Below, piece by piece: positions 19,379 to 30,372 of a stretch of 64,000 nt of DNA. Location: assembly GCF_918797505.1 (NCBI RefSeq), contig NC_092801.1, positions 21,080,116-21,144,115 of the forward strand. The letters run 5' to 3'. Origin of the DNA: Bemisia tabaci. Lineage: Eukaryota; Arthropoda; Insecta; Hemiptera; Aleyrodidae. The notes beneath the pieces are model-generated. The model did not search any database. It saw only the letters and a list, made by a program, of their open reading frames with translations, and had not been told where the DNA came from. Position numbers and translations under genes: made by a program. Numbering within the stretch: the first letter of the stretch is position 1; each line of letters begins with the position of its first letter.

Positions 19379-19632
19379 AGTGTTACGACCCGTCGTTTGT
19401 AAAACACGTTTTTGACTTTGTTTTTGCATACATTTAATCACTTTAGGCGGAAGAACGTTGATTTTATGTACATCATTGGCCATCATGATTTGATATTGGA
19501 ATCCAATCTGAAGATTGGCAGCTACATTTTCCGTGTTAGAAGGTTGGCTGCCATTTTGGGCCCTGAGAGCTCTATCGCTCGACTTGTCTGTACTCTCCGT
19601 ATATAATTAGGTACTCTAATAATTCAGTCGTG
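19379..19632. repeat. P fragment (minus) and M fragment (plus)
   Basis: Complements of P (GACCCGTCGTTTGTAAAACA, TGCATACATTTAATCACTTT) run to about 19490. AGGTTGGCTGCCATTTTGGG and TAGGTACTCTAATAATTCAG at 19540-19632 are M in the other orientation. Confidence 0.5.
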
Positions 19633-19984
19633 ATGCCAACCTTTTCAGGTATCGTTATGAAAGCTCTCTGACCTCCTAAATTTTTATTTTTGTCACAGTT
19701 CCTTCTACCGTTCTACTGACCCGATTACAATGACATTATGCGGCTATCGATGGGTGAACGTGAAAGTCCATAAAGGAGCCCGCTTCATTTATTTTTATAT
19801 ATAATTTAGTTCGTACCTTGTCTGCTGCTGGTCTATTTAGGATAACCTGCAAGATGATCGATTTTCTGCTGTGCTCAGATGTATGAGCGTTTCGCACCTC
19901 GAATTTATTAAAGCTTTAAATTTACGTGCTTTTACGTTTCAAAGATTATTTTACAAGCGTTTTGGTGCTCTGGAAGAGCTCCAA

Positions 19985-20386
19985 TTCGTCGTTTCTCAGA
20001 CGAAAAAACGTAACTCTATTTCAAGGTTGCCAAATTGACCCGAGCAAATAATTTTTGTACAAAAAAGTATCCATGCAATTTTCGACCAAATTTTCTCTGA
20101 TTCTCGCGTGAGATCGGAGAAAAAATCAGAGTGAACTTTTCAGTCAAATGTCGTTGTTTCCCGCAGATCCAACTCCAAAAGAAAAATCCAATTTTTTATA
20201 AAAATGTACCGAGTTAATTTCTGTCCAAAATTTCACTGATTTTCGCATGAGATCAGAGGCAAAATCACGGAAATTTTCACGGGGAAATGCCTAGGATTCT
20301 CCTGATAGAAATGCAATTTGCGGAAGGAGATTTGGCACCATTGAAATATAGTTAAGCTCTTCCGTAGAGGGAACGACGACATGTCC
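19985..20386. mobile_element. Family AA, complete copy
   Basis: CCAATTCGTCGTTTCTCAGA to GAACGACGACATGTC. Inner arms CAAGGTTGCCAAATTGACC and GGAGATTTGGCACCATTG are mirrored. Two internal GAGATCRGAG blocks repeat. Confidence 0.65.
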
Positions 20387-20401
20387 AAGAAGATTCTATT
20401 G

Positions 20402-20815
20402 CACTGAAAAAAAAATCTCGGTGTATTTACTAAGAAAAGGGTAAAGTTACCAAGAATTCAGGGTTCTATTTGATCCCAGTTTTTTCTTGGTAAAATTACC
20501 ATTTATGGAATTGGTAATTTTACCGAGCAATCCCGGTAAAATTATTGAACTTTCTCGGTAATTTTACTGGACCTTGGTAAAAACGCTAATATTTTTTATC
20601 GACTGTGGTAGAATTACCGAGATAAAATGGCAAAGTTACCGGGAATGGATTACCAATAAAAGTGGAATTCTTACCTGAAAAAAACAGTAAAAATACCGGT
20701 TTTTAGGTAAGCTTACCAGTCTGTCTTAGTAAAATTACCAATAATTGGTAAAAAAAGTGACATGGTAAAGGTACCAACGGACCTTGGTAAAAACGCCGAG
20801 AATTTTTTATCAGTG
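20402..20815 (+). mobile_element. Family H copy 1
   Basis: CACTGAAAAAAAAATCTCGG on the left and GAGAATTTTTTATCAGTG on the right. The 414 bp are packed with GGTAA and TTACC words, many forming GGTAANNTTACC palindromes. Minus-strand frames of about 100 codons recur in H1-H3 only because the DNA repeats. Confidence 0.88.
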
Positions 20816-20837
20816 TGGTAAAAATGCAAGTACCGAC

Positions 20838-20900
20838 GGGAAATTTGGCAACATTGGAATGCAGTTACACCCTTTCGTGAGGAAAACGACGAGTTCTGGT
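20838..20900. mobile_element. Family AA end fragment
   Basis: GAAATTTGGCAACATTGGAA, then CTTTCGTGAGGAAAACGACG, is the AA right end. H1 sits just to its left and may have broken the AA copy. Confidence 0.5.
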
Positions 20901-22930
20901 CCAAACCCGATAAGAGTCTTCGCGATTTGAAATTCCAATTTAGAACGCACAGTCCCAAGTTAATCCGTGCATGCTCCAGATTATCTAATCTCCGTATCTC
21001 CTCATTCGCGGATGGCGCCTTGTAATGAAATGCATTCACCCTGCTCAGCGGATAAAAAATTAACGCAACATAGCGTTACTCCGGCTGCAGGGGGACGATG
21101 CCAGATTTTCGAAAAAATTAAAAATAAAAAAAAAACCTTCGGGCCATTTTCCACATGAGTGGAATGAAATCGGGCGCGGAGGTCGTAACAAAAAGGAAAC
21201 GTCGCGCCAAGCGATTTGCATTATTAAAGCGTTTTAGGTGGATAAGAGCTGCTCACTTTCGGAGAAGTTGTTCGGCGCGGAGGAAAAAAGTAAAGGCGGA
21301 GGTCTGGTAATTTCCCGAACGTATAAACTGTGGCGTCATCCGATGCAACGATGCTCTTTTCCTAAGAGCACATCAGCATTTAGAAAAAGGGTCATCCCTG
21401 AAGTCAGTAAAGCTCCGAGGGGTGGGTGAGTGGGTGAGAGGTGGAAGGGAGGGGTGTTGGAGCAGGTTGGTGGAGGGGTGGAGGTCTTGCCAGCGTTACG
21501 CAGCGTTATACTAGAGGTGTTCGATTAGCTGAGTTATCGGTTAATCGAGAAATCCATTATCGAATCGAATTAAAAATTATCGATTGATCTTTTACAATTT
21601 GCATATTTTGAAACAGCAAGAATGGTGTCTGTCATGGTTCCCAGCGGAGGTGCAAAATCTCATAAAGCTAAAATAAGGATTCAACGAAATTTCAAGAAAT
21701 TTTCATGGTAACAGTAAAATCTTCGTCTCGAAGAGAAAAAGCATGAGTAAAATTTTGATGTTTCTTGACGAATTATCGTATATATGGAGTGGAAGGAAAT
21801 GGACCACTAGCTAGACATGGTACGAATTTAAGCATTTTAATACGTGTTTCTTGGCCAAAATTTTACGTACAACACCATTTACGCAACGAAATTACTGAAA
21901 CATAAATCCTGACCGAAATATTTTAGACCTCCCACTCATGGAAAAACAAAGGTTTGTTTGAGTCGATTCGTGCACTAAATGTTACCGTAACTGTCTCTCT
22001 GCGAAGAAATTTCGGCAAACTGAATCTGGGTGCTTCGGTTCAGCTGTTGCAGGTTATTAACACTTTGAACAACACAGAGCGCGAAAGGGAACGTTTCTCG
22101 ATAAAGACACCTCCGAAAATCGTTGTACCGTTGCGCGATTTGACTCAAGTAGACCATTCAACTAGAAAAACAATAATTTTTCTTATGAGCGGAGCGTTCG
22201 AAGTTTCCGCAACCAATGTAAACTAGAAAAGGTTCATATATTAACTAGGAATTGATCCCAGTAATTTTCGTTACGCGAATCGTGCTTAACGAGAAATTCT
22301 GGTTTAGAAACATGTATCAAAATACTAACATTAGTTTCTTATGCACTGGTTAATTAAGCGAAACATTAATTTACGATTTTGAGTAATTTCTCTGTGATCT
22401 TAAGAGTGTTTTCTGTAAGTTGTCTTCAGCGATTTTGACGGATCAATAATTTTAAAAACAGGTCTCGGTGACAAAATGTTATTTTGGTGTTAATTTATGA
22501 GATGCTACAGTTTTACTAACGTACATTCAATTCGCTATAACAGCACACTAGGACGCTCTCCAACACTTTCCTTACTCAACAAAATATGAAAAATCAATGA
22601 GCATGGATGAAAGTTTATTACATGCATAATAACTTTTACGGGGAAGTAAAAGTTCTAATTCAGGTTTTGATGATACTAATGAGAAAGTATGTGTATGTGG
22701 AAGTGTACCTGAGAAGTGAACTCATAACGACATCGGATGTTTCTGAATTTTGATTGCAAAAATCCAAACCGTACCTGTGAACAAAAAAAGAAGGATCGTT
22801 ATAATTGGGAACAAAATCAATACAACTAGCGTAAGAGAACTAGGTATGGCATTTTACGGCCATGAAAGATTAGACTTTGAATATAAATTCAGGGGGACAA
22901 AAACCCAGATTAATCCATATGACAAACGTA
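20901..22930. other. Longest repeat-poor stretch; no gene recognised
   Basis: About 2 kb of mainly unique DNA. Frames at 21238-21429 and 21954-22226 are short and have no recognisable motifs. A G-rich patch lies at 21418-21480 and an ATCGATT-rich patch at 21520-21600. Small exons cannot be excluded. Confidence 0.4.
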
Positions 22931-23196
22931 GGTGGATCCAAAAGGGGCGTAGGGGTGCGCCTGCGCCCCAACCCCCGTTCGCCTGAAAAAAAGGAGGAAT
23001 AAGAGAAGAATGGAAAAGGAAAAAACGGAGGAAAAAAGAAGGAAAGACGCTAACATTTGGTAATTATTCACGACGAAATTGACTCAAACTGCATATTAGA
23101 TGCTTCAAAAATTTAACCAATTTCTGGGAGAAGCCTACGGACCCCCCTTACGACCCCCCCCCCCCCCTCCCAGTCAAGGTGTCTGGATCCGCCTTT
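22931..23196. mobile_element. Possible hAT-type remnant with GGATCC ends
   Basis: GTGGATCCAAAAGGGGCG on the left faces CTGGATCCGCCTTTG on the right, with C-rich tracts inside both. Termini and target duplications are not clear. Confidence 0.3.
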
Positions 23197-23404
23197 GATG
23201 ACGAGAATTTTAGGGATCGACAATCTACCGCTGTGCTTGAGTTACAAGAATTATTTTTGCCCATAGATTGATTGATGGGTATTAATAACGGATTTAATCT
23301 GAATCTCCAGCGGTGCGTAGTGAGACAGTTACTTTATAAAGCCATAGATATTGTATTCAGTTGGCTGTATCTCTAGCTTGCAACAGACCCATTGCAATAA
23401 GAAG

Positions 23405-23512
23405 TTACTCTGTATAATTTGAATTCATAGGTTGCCTGCCCAAAAAGCTTTCTTGACCTAACCTCAAGAATACCGACATGTCCGTATTCTCTTTAAATCT
23501 CTACTTTTGGAG
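23405..23512 (+). repeat. Repeat M copy
   Basis: ATAATTTGAATTCATAGGTT, CCTAACCTCAAGAATACCG and ACATGTCCGTATTCTC in the M order. Confidence 0.65.
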
Positions 23513-23636
23513 CCGCACTTTGACAGCGCGACGGGGTAATTTTTTCCGAAATTAACGCTGAAAATCCACCTTAAATTGAGAAAAATACAGTGTTGCCAAC
23601 TTAGGAATTGCCACTTGCCGAAATGCAGTACAAATG

Positions 23637-24282
23637 CGGAGTCTCATTAAACCCTCCCCCTCAACATACATCTGATAGGAGTGCGACGTTTCCCGGTGTT
23701 CAGAACGCGTCACAGCGACTACGTCGCACACCGGGCCGAATCAAAAGGAGGAGTCGGACAAAATCTGAAAACTTTAAAAGCTTGTTTTTTTGAAAATATG
23801 AGACCAAAAAAGCTTAAGAGTTGTTTCATTGGTTTTTCCGTGAAATTTCCTTACAGAAACACCCCTTAAAATTAAATTTGTGACGAAATAAACATCAAAA
23901 TTAGCAGTTTTGGTCAAAAATTTCAAGTCCGACCTCTCTGATTGATTCGATCCATTGTGCGGCGTCGCACAGTGGCACGAGCCAATAGAATATGTCGGTC
24001 ATGACATTTTTGGCCAAAATTTCGAATTTTTATGTATATCTCGTCACAAATTCAATTTTAAGGGATATTTCTGCAAGAGACTTTCACAAAAAAACCAACG
24101 AAACCACTTTTAAGCTTTTCTGGTCTCATAATTTCAAAAATACAAGCTTTCAAAGTTTCCAGATTTTGGCCGACTCCTCCTTTTGATTCGGCCCAGTGTG
24201 CGAAGTAGCCGCTGTGACATGTTTTGAACACCGGGAATCGTCACACTCCTATCAGATGCATGTTGAGGGGGAGGGTTTCATG
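23637..24282. mobile_element. Head-to-head Y pair in a 646-bp palindrome
   Basis: Two Y copies face each other around TGTGCGGCGTCGCACAGTGG near 23960. The outer arms (ACCCTCCCCCTCAACATACA, GATAGGAGTGCGACG, CCGGTGTTCAGAACG) are also mirrored at 24200-24282, so the inversion includes non-Y flank. Confidence 0.8.
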
Positions 24283-25080
24283 AGATGCCGCATTTATACT
24301 GTTTACAGGGGTGCTCCTCGAAGAAAAGTTCACGAGGAAACCAATGGAACCACTTTTAAAATCTCAAAATCGTGTTTAAACGGAGTTATAAGCGTTTAAA
24401 GTTTTCAAATTTTTGAGACGTCGCATTTGTATTGTTTATGGGGGTGCTCCTAGAATAAAATTTCGCGAGGAAATCAATGGAACCACTTTTAAAATCTCAA
24501 AATCGTGTTTAAACGGAGTTATAAGCGTTTAAAGTTTTCAAATTTTTGAGACGTCGCATTTGTATTGTTTATGGGGGTGCTCCTAGAATAAAATTTCGCG
24601 AGGAAACCAATGGAACCACTTTTACAATCTCAAAATCGTGTTTTAAACGGAGTTATAAGCGTTTAAAGTTTTCAAATTTTTGAGACGTCGCATTTGTATT
24701 GTTTATGGGGGTGCTCCTAGAATAAAATTTCGCGAGGAAACCAATGGAACCACTTTTACAATCTCAAAATCGTGTTTAAACGGAGTTATAAGCGTTTAAA
24801 GTTTTCAAATTTTTGAGACGTCGCATTTGTATTGTTTATGGGGGTGCTCCTAGAATAAAATTTCGCGAGGAAACCAATGGAACCACTTTTACAATCTCAA
24901 AATCGTGTTTAAACGGAGTTATAAGCGTTTAAAGTTTTCAAATTTTTGAGACGTCGCATTTGTATTGTTTATGGGGGTGCTCCTAGAATAAAATTTCGCG
25001 AGGAAATCAATGGAACCATTTTTAAAAAATCAAAAACGTGTTTAAACGGAGTTTTGAGAGTTTAAAGTTTTCAAATTTTT
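24282..25080 (+). repeat. 133-bp satellite from the Y core, six units
   Basis: GAGACGTCGCATTTGTATTG recurs at 24415, 24548, 24682, 24815 and 24948, a period of 133-134. The first unit, from 24282, is diverged. The last runs into a normal Y right end (TCGATCCACCGTGCG). Middle units are nearly identical; edge units differ most, as expected for unequal exchange. Confidence 0.92.
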
Positions 25081-25484
25081 TTCCGACCTCCCCAATTGAC
25101 TCGATCCACCGTGCGCCGTGGAGCATTCGTCACCCCGCCGATGAAAAACCCGTAACTGCGATGTGGCGTGAGCCCTGGAGAGCGATAAGTCAGAGGGCCC
25201 CAAAGGACCGGCTCGGAATTGCGGTTGCGCTGTTCGGGGAGCGAGGTGACGGTGTGTGACGGATGACCGGATAAAAATAATCCCCCGATTCCCACGTGCG
25301 ACGCGCGCTCCCCTCCTGAGGATCCCATTAATTTCGTTATCGGAATACGGTTTGATCGAGGCTCAAAATAAAAAACAAATTCCGTGTTTTGGCTCGGCGT
25401 TGGTCGCCGTCGTCGTCGCCGCGCTGACGCTCCTGGTGACGTTGGAAGGGCTCCCTGTTACACAGTCAAGAGAACAGTTACGCA
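25081..25484. other. GC-rich unique DNA, no gene recognised
   Basis: CpG-rich, with opposing frames of 85-94 codons and no recognised motif. It is among the least repetitive GC-rich parts of the window. Confidence 0.35.
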
Positions 25485-26035
25485 GTGTTCCCGTTCCATG
25501 TCCGTCAGAAGTTCCGGGATTCGGAATCTTTTTGTTCTAATTTCTCTCACTCCATGACCGTCAAAAATTCCGGGATTATTTTTAGATTGTTTCAAAAGTT
25601 CCACGAAAGTTTTGGAAAATTCAAAAGTTCCGGGGAAAATCCAGGGAAATCTGTAAAATTCCGGAATTCGGAACTGTTTTGGTCCAATTTTTGCCACTCC
25701 ATGACCGTCAAAAGTTCCGGGATTCCTTGTAGATTTTTTCAAAAGTTCCGAGAAAATTCCAGAAAATGCAAACTTTACGGAACATCTCGGGAATTTCAAA
25801 AGTTCAGGGAAAAATCCAGGAAAAGCTCAAAAGTTCCGGAATTTGGAACTGTTTTGTTCCAATTCCTCTCACTCCATGACTGTCAAAAGTTCCGAGATTC
25901 CTTGTAGATTTTTTCAAAAGTTCCGAGAAAGTTCCGGAAAATGCAAACTTTACGGAACATTACAGAAGTTCCGGAAAAAAGTCTAGGAAATCTCAAAAGT
26001 TCCGGAAATCTGAATACGTTCCGGGGAATGGGAGC
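25485..26035. repeat. Q repeat array 1 (TTCCGG-rich)
   Basis: CACTCCATGACCGTCAAAA recurs at about 25547, 25696 and 25869 (as GACTGTC), separated by AAAAGTTCCGGRA words. The 140-codon open frame here comes from this array. A related array lies at 57390-58175. Confidence 0.8.
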
Positions 26036-26086
26036 ACTGCTGTTACGACCGAATTTTCCCGATACGGTTTTCTTCGACATCCCGTA

Positions 26087-26340
26087 CTGCCGCGCTAAAA
26101 AAAACGCTGTATGAGCCTTCAGACGTTGTTACATTTCCTTCAATAAAAATCGAGTTTACCAGGAAAATTGCGAATATTTTTTTTTTCAAAATTTTCAGAC
26201 AGTTGGTCTCGCAATTTTATCTTTAATACCTGCAAATTTTGAGAAAAAATAAGCATAACTTTCCACAGAAATGCATGCTTCATCCGGGTAAATGGGGCAA
26301 CCTGTTAAGGTTCATAAGGCGCTCTTCTTTGGCACAACAG
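26087..26340. mobile_element. Family A copy 5
   Basis: CTGCCGCGCTAAAAAAAACG and the right end CTTTGGCACAACAG, flanked by CGTA at 26083-26086 and 26341-26344. Confidence 0.88.
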
Positions 26341-26512
26341 CGTAGATCTAATGGAACTAATTCGAAATGAAGATTTTGCAGGTGTCGGAAATTTGGTGTA
26401 CGTTACAGTGCTGCATTTCCCGGAATCAATACCGAATTTCAGAACTATTCAAATAGCCGGTTAACTATTCCTGAAATCTTCGGAATCCCCGAAATTTTCG
26501 GCCATTGCTGGG

Positions 26513-26705
26513 TCAATAGAAATTATAGACCGGCGATGGGAACTATAGCCCGGCGATAGGTGTTATAGCCAGGCTGTATAATTTTTTACAGCCTCGTATA
26601 GCCCAGCGGTATGATTTTCTTCGCTTTCTATAGCCGGCTGTATGGTTTTCTATCGTCTTCTGTAGCCGATTATAAGAGTTCCTACGGTATTTTGAAACGT
26701 AGCTC
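26513..26705. repeat. TATAGCC/GGCTATA short-word region
   Basis: About nine imperfect copies of TATAGCCSGGCKGTAT-like words at irregular 20-30 base spacing. Many are separated by short T-rich stretches. No terminal repeats were found. Confidence 0.55.
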
Positions 26706-27281
26706 CTATTGCCAATTTTTACCAGGGCTCATAGGTATATGGATACAGTAATATTACAAACTAAATAAATATATTTTCCAATCAGTCCTCGAAGGGCACA
26801 CAAACGTATTCTCCAATACGGGCAATCGTTAATCAATACGTTGTTTGGGAGCATCCGTTCCTCTCTCGTCTATTAATTAACTTGCCAGGAACACGCAGGT
26901 GGGTGATTTAAATGAACAAGCCTGACGTATTAAAAAGATTTTTATAAATTGACTGACTTGTATAGTTTTACGGAGAGAACGGAACGTCGCGTCGGTGCTG
27001 GATGACCTTAATACCTATCGTAGCTGCCACCGTGTATCGTCAGCACATTTTCTATGCACACAACTGACAGTCATTGATAAGTTAGTGTGCCGGTCAATCT
27101 GGTAATATCTCCGGCTTGCATGTTCGAGCATCATTCGCCACATTAGGGCAAGAGACGTTACTACGCCTGTCATTCAATCCAGGCTCTCGATCATAATTGC
27201 CGGCTCGCGATAAAAGAAAACAAAAAGAAACAACGGGGTGCCCGCACCTCCCGGGCCACTACGCGGCCCAACCCGCCCAAA
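26706..27281. other. No feature recognised
   Basis: Unique sequence with no convincing frame. Confidence 0.35.
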
Positions 27282-27771
27282 GTTCCTGAAATTTTCAAGG
27301 AGAAATATTCATAAATTTCCGCAAAAATGAACATTTTAGTGAAGGAAATGTGGCAGCTCTCGAATGTTAATACACGTTCTTCCTTACACTGAAAAAAAAT
27401 TCTCGACGTTTTTACCAAGGTCCGAATGTACATGTACCATCTCACTTTCTTTTCCCGAATTATTGGTAATTTTACAAATGACAGACTGGTGGCTTAATAA
27501 AAACGGTATTTTACAGTTTTCTTCAGTAGAATACACTTTATTGGTAATGAATTCCCGGATAACGGTTGGCCATTTATCTCGGTAATTTACGCACAGTCGA
27601 TAAAGAAATGTTGGCGTTTTACAATGGTCCGTAAAGATTACCGAAAGTTCAAATTTCACGAGATTATTAGTAAATCTTCAATAACGATTTTAATGACTGG
27701 ATCATAGAACCTGAATTCTTGTAATTTGACCCTTTCTAGTAAATAACGAGATTTCTTCATTAGCACGGCAG
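27282..27771. mobile_element. Family A copy 6, right half, split by H4
   Basis: The A right arm reads to CGTTCTTCCTTA, then H4 begins, and TAGCACGGCAG completes the A terminus at 27761-27771. The left half of A is missing. Confidence 0.85.
27387..27760 (-). mobile_element. Family H copy 4, inserted in an A terminus
   Basis: CACTGAAAAAAAATTCTCGA to a degraded right end TTTCTTCAT. TA lies on both sides (27385-27386 and 27761-27762). Words are the H words in minus order, with more divergence than H1-H3. Confidence 0.8.
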
Positions 27772-27772
27772 A

Positions 27773-28085
27773 GTAGGTCTGCTGATGCTGACAGCGAGAA
27801 ATTGAGTATATTCAACGATTAAAGCGCGCGCCGTGGTGTAGGCGCAATGCGTGAAGTATTCATCCAGTCTTGTAGGCGCTAATGCGTTTCACGTCGACTG
27901 CACAGTGTTTAGAGGGATGCGTGAAGTATTCCTAAGGGTTTGTAGGCGCTAATAAGCGTTCCACGGCGACCGCACTATGTCTGGCACGATTATTTGAACT
28001 TGTGATAGAATAATCGCGGCATCAAATAGTGGGGCTTGAATCAAATACGTGCTATGCAAACGATGGGTCGTAACTTTTGAAATAA
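27773..28085 (+). mobile_element. Repeat L copy 1
   Basis: TAGGTCTGCTGATGCTGACA, ACGATTAAAGCGCGCGCC, two GTGAAGTATTC boxes and CGATGGGTCGTAACTTTTG in order. It follows the A terminus directly, as L copies also do at 41912 and 55974. Confidence 0.82.
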
Positions 28086-28503
28086 TAAGTCGGCGTGTTC
28101 ATAAGCATTTCCTTAGCAAGGCAGTCCGGTCATTTACACTTGTGCACAGGGTTGTAAAAATTGAGTCGCTTATCTCTATCAAAGTATGTCTTTGTCGTAG
28201 TATAATCTTTACAAAGGGCAGCTCATTGTGCCCATGTTCTTGAAGAAATGTCACTAAATGTTTCACTAATGTTTCACACAGAAAATGCTTCCTAATATCC
28301 CTCAAAAAATACACTTTCAGCGGTTTCCGTGATAATCGTCTTGATAAAGGGTGGAAAGCTGCATAATCCGATGATTTTAGCCCCGAACATGACAGACGAA
28401 ACCTTAAATAGCCTTATCTTGCAACCATACGCTTCTTAGAACGCAAACTTCCAAACGCCATTAATCCCAGACAACCTGCCAAAGTGGTGCTTCCGAGCTG
28501 TCT
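28086..28503. other. No feature recognised
   Basis: Unique sequence. Short frames on both strands have no motif. Confidence 0.35.
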
Positions 28504-28735
28504 CGCCGCACAATGGATCCAGTCGATAGGGACAAAATCCGGAAATTTTAAAAGCTTATAACTCCGTTTAAACAAAAGTTTGAGGTTTACAAGTGCTTTC
28601 ACTGGTTTTCTCGAGAAGTTTTCTTTACAGGCACCCCTTATTATTTCAAATGTAACGGAATAAACATAAAAATGACAGTTTTAGTCAAAAATTTCATGTC
28701 CGACCTTTCTGATTAACTCGATCTACTGTGCGGCG
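28504..28735 (-). mobile_element. Family Y copy, complete
   Basis: CGCCGCACAATGGATCCAGT is mirrored by ACTCGATCTACTGTGCGGCG. The body carries the complement of the Y core. Confidence 0.82.
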
Positions 28736-28739
28736 CGTC

Positions 28740-29195
28740 GCACCATAACTCAAATTAAGTGGTAGATTAGTTTTAGCCGATCGACTCCTCTATTCAAACA
28801 ATTTTGCATAGCTAGAGCTAGACCGGTACTACAAAGGACCCGTTTGTTTCGTGACGGAAGGGAAAAGGACACGCCGGTAATAGTTCCAATCTGGTTACCA
28901 CTATACCGACCAGTATTCCAGTTGCATCAACAGGAAAACCAGAAGAAGGACTTTCTGCGAGGAGAAATCATTAAAAGTTACCGCCTATTCTGCCATGGTA
29001 GCGAAGAGACCAGTGAGTGCAAAAATGAAGTTTCGAGAAAACGGGCTCAGAGGCGTCTTACTGAAAGAAGCCTCCGTTCCTATAATCAAATGGGTCTGGT
29101 GCACGCATGCAAGATACAGCCAACTGAATATACTTTGTAAAGGCCTAGATGCACACAGCGATTAATCGCCGCGAGTGAAAGACGAAATCCAATAT
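28740..29195. other. No feature recognised
   Basis: Unique. A 98-codon plus-strand frame (28844-29140) contains no recognised domain and no clear splice sites. Confidence 0.35.
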
Positions 29196-29307
29196 TGCCG
29201 TGCTAAGGAAAAACGTCGTATGAACCTTCAGGCGTTGCCAAATTTTCTTTAGTAAATCTCGAATTTTCAAAAAAATTTGTAAATATTTTTCCTCCAATTT
29301 TACAGAT
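29196..29307. mobile_element. Family A left half, fused to F3
   Basis: TTGCCGTGCTAAGGAAAAAC through CCTCCAATTTTACAGAT, then F3 starts. The A right half does not resume after F3. Confidence 0.82.
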
Positions 29308-29814
29308 AATGGAGATGTTGCGTGTGTGGGGGATTTGCGACTCGACTATGGATTCTTACGTAAAAGTTCGCGAGAAACACGATAGTGCCACTGGTTTTCT
29401 CTGAAATCATCTCCCAAGCTCAAAAAAAGCTCCCAAAGTGAGGTCAAAATGGAGGAGATATCCCACGCTACACTGAGAGTCCACCTCTACATCAAGACAA
29501 ACTCTCCATGCAAAGATAGGGAGCAAATACATTGACAGGGCTGCCACTTTATTTGGGGACTCTAAGACTGAAAACACGGCAACCCTGCTAATGTATTTGC
29601 TCCCTATCTTTGCATGGAGAGTTTGTCTTGATGTAGACGTGGACTCTCGGGATAGCGTGGGATATCCCCTCCATTTTGGCCTCAACTTGAGAGCTTTTTT
29701 GAGCTTGGGTGTTGATTTCAGAGAAAACCAGTGGCACCATCGTGTTTCTCGCGAACTTTTACATAAGAATCAATAGTCAAATCGCAAATTCCTCACACAT
29801 GCAACATCTCCATT
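29308..29814. mobile_element. Family F copy 3, complete palindrome
   Basis: AATGGAGATGTTGCGTGTG to GCAACATCTCCATT, centred near 29560. The two arms differ by only a few bases. Confidence 0.9.
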
Positions 29815-29950
29815 TCAAAGCGCGATATCTTGGTTAATATTGAACGTAGCTTAAAGGTGTTGTTTGGACAGATCTTACTATTTTTAGTTAATCTGCAAGA
29901 ATGAAGTATCAAAACACGAGTCTGTGACCAGCGCAACTGACCCATTTCAA
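29815..29950 (+). mobile_element. Family T right half
   Basis: CAAAGCGCGATATCTTGG, GTGTTGTTTGGACAG and CCAGCGCAACTGACCCATT correspond to the T1 right arm. Confidence 0.7.
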
Positions 29951-30017
29951 GAATTTGACACTTACTGATCTCTCCGCTGGTAAATGGGTTCTCTATATGT
30001 GGAGTGAGAGCGACAAT

Positions 30018-30368
30018 AGCGAATTTTCGCGATCGAATATCATTCACCGTTGAATGATATTCGACGATTGTGCATTTTTTTTCAATGATATTCGACTTCT
30101 TCGTTGGTCTCACCAGAGACCGTTGAAATCCATCAATTTGAAATTTCGAATTCACCTCGGACTTGAATTCGATTTTTGAATTGATGCAATCGATGTCAGA
30201 AACTTCATCTCTCACCAAAATTTTTGTTCTGTCATCTCTATCTGTTGTTGTGTTTTGTCAATTCAAGTCTGGTGTTTTCCGCAATTTCTGTGTTTTAGTG
30301 TTTCGTGTTTTCTTATTTTCTTCTTAATTTCATTTAGAAAAAAAATCTGAGCTCTGATTGGCTCCTGA
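30018..30368 (-). mobile_element. Repeat S copy 2
   Basis: Collinear with S1, including the hairpin next to CGACGATTGTGCATTTTTTT and the inverted-CCAAT box GCTCTGATTGGC at 30351-30362. Flanks differ from S1, which fixes the borders to within a few bases. Confidence 0.65.
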
Positions 30369-30372
30369 CAAC

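Noticed and set aside
20713..21039. Similar minus-strand frames at 20713, 37308 and 52481
   Set aside because: All fall in H elements, whose GGTAA/TTACC words leave frames open by chance.
24282..25080. CRISPR-like array
   Set aside because: A simple 133-bp satellite without unique spacers.
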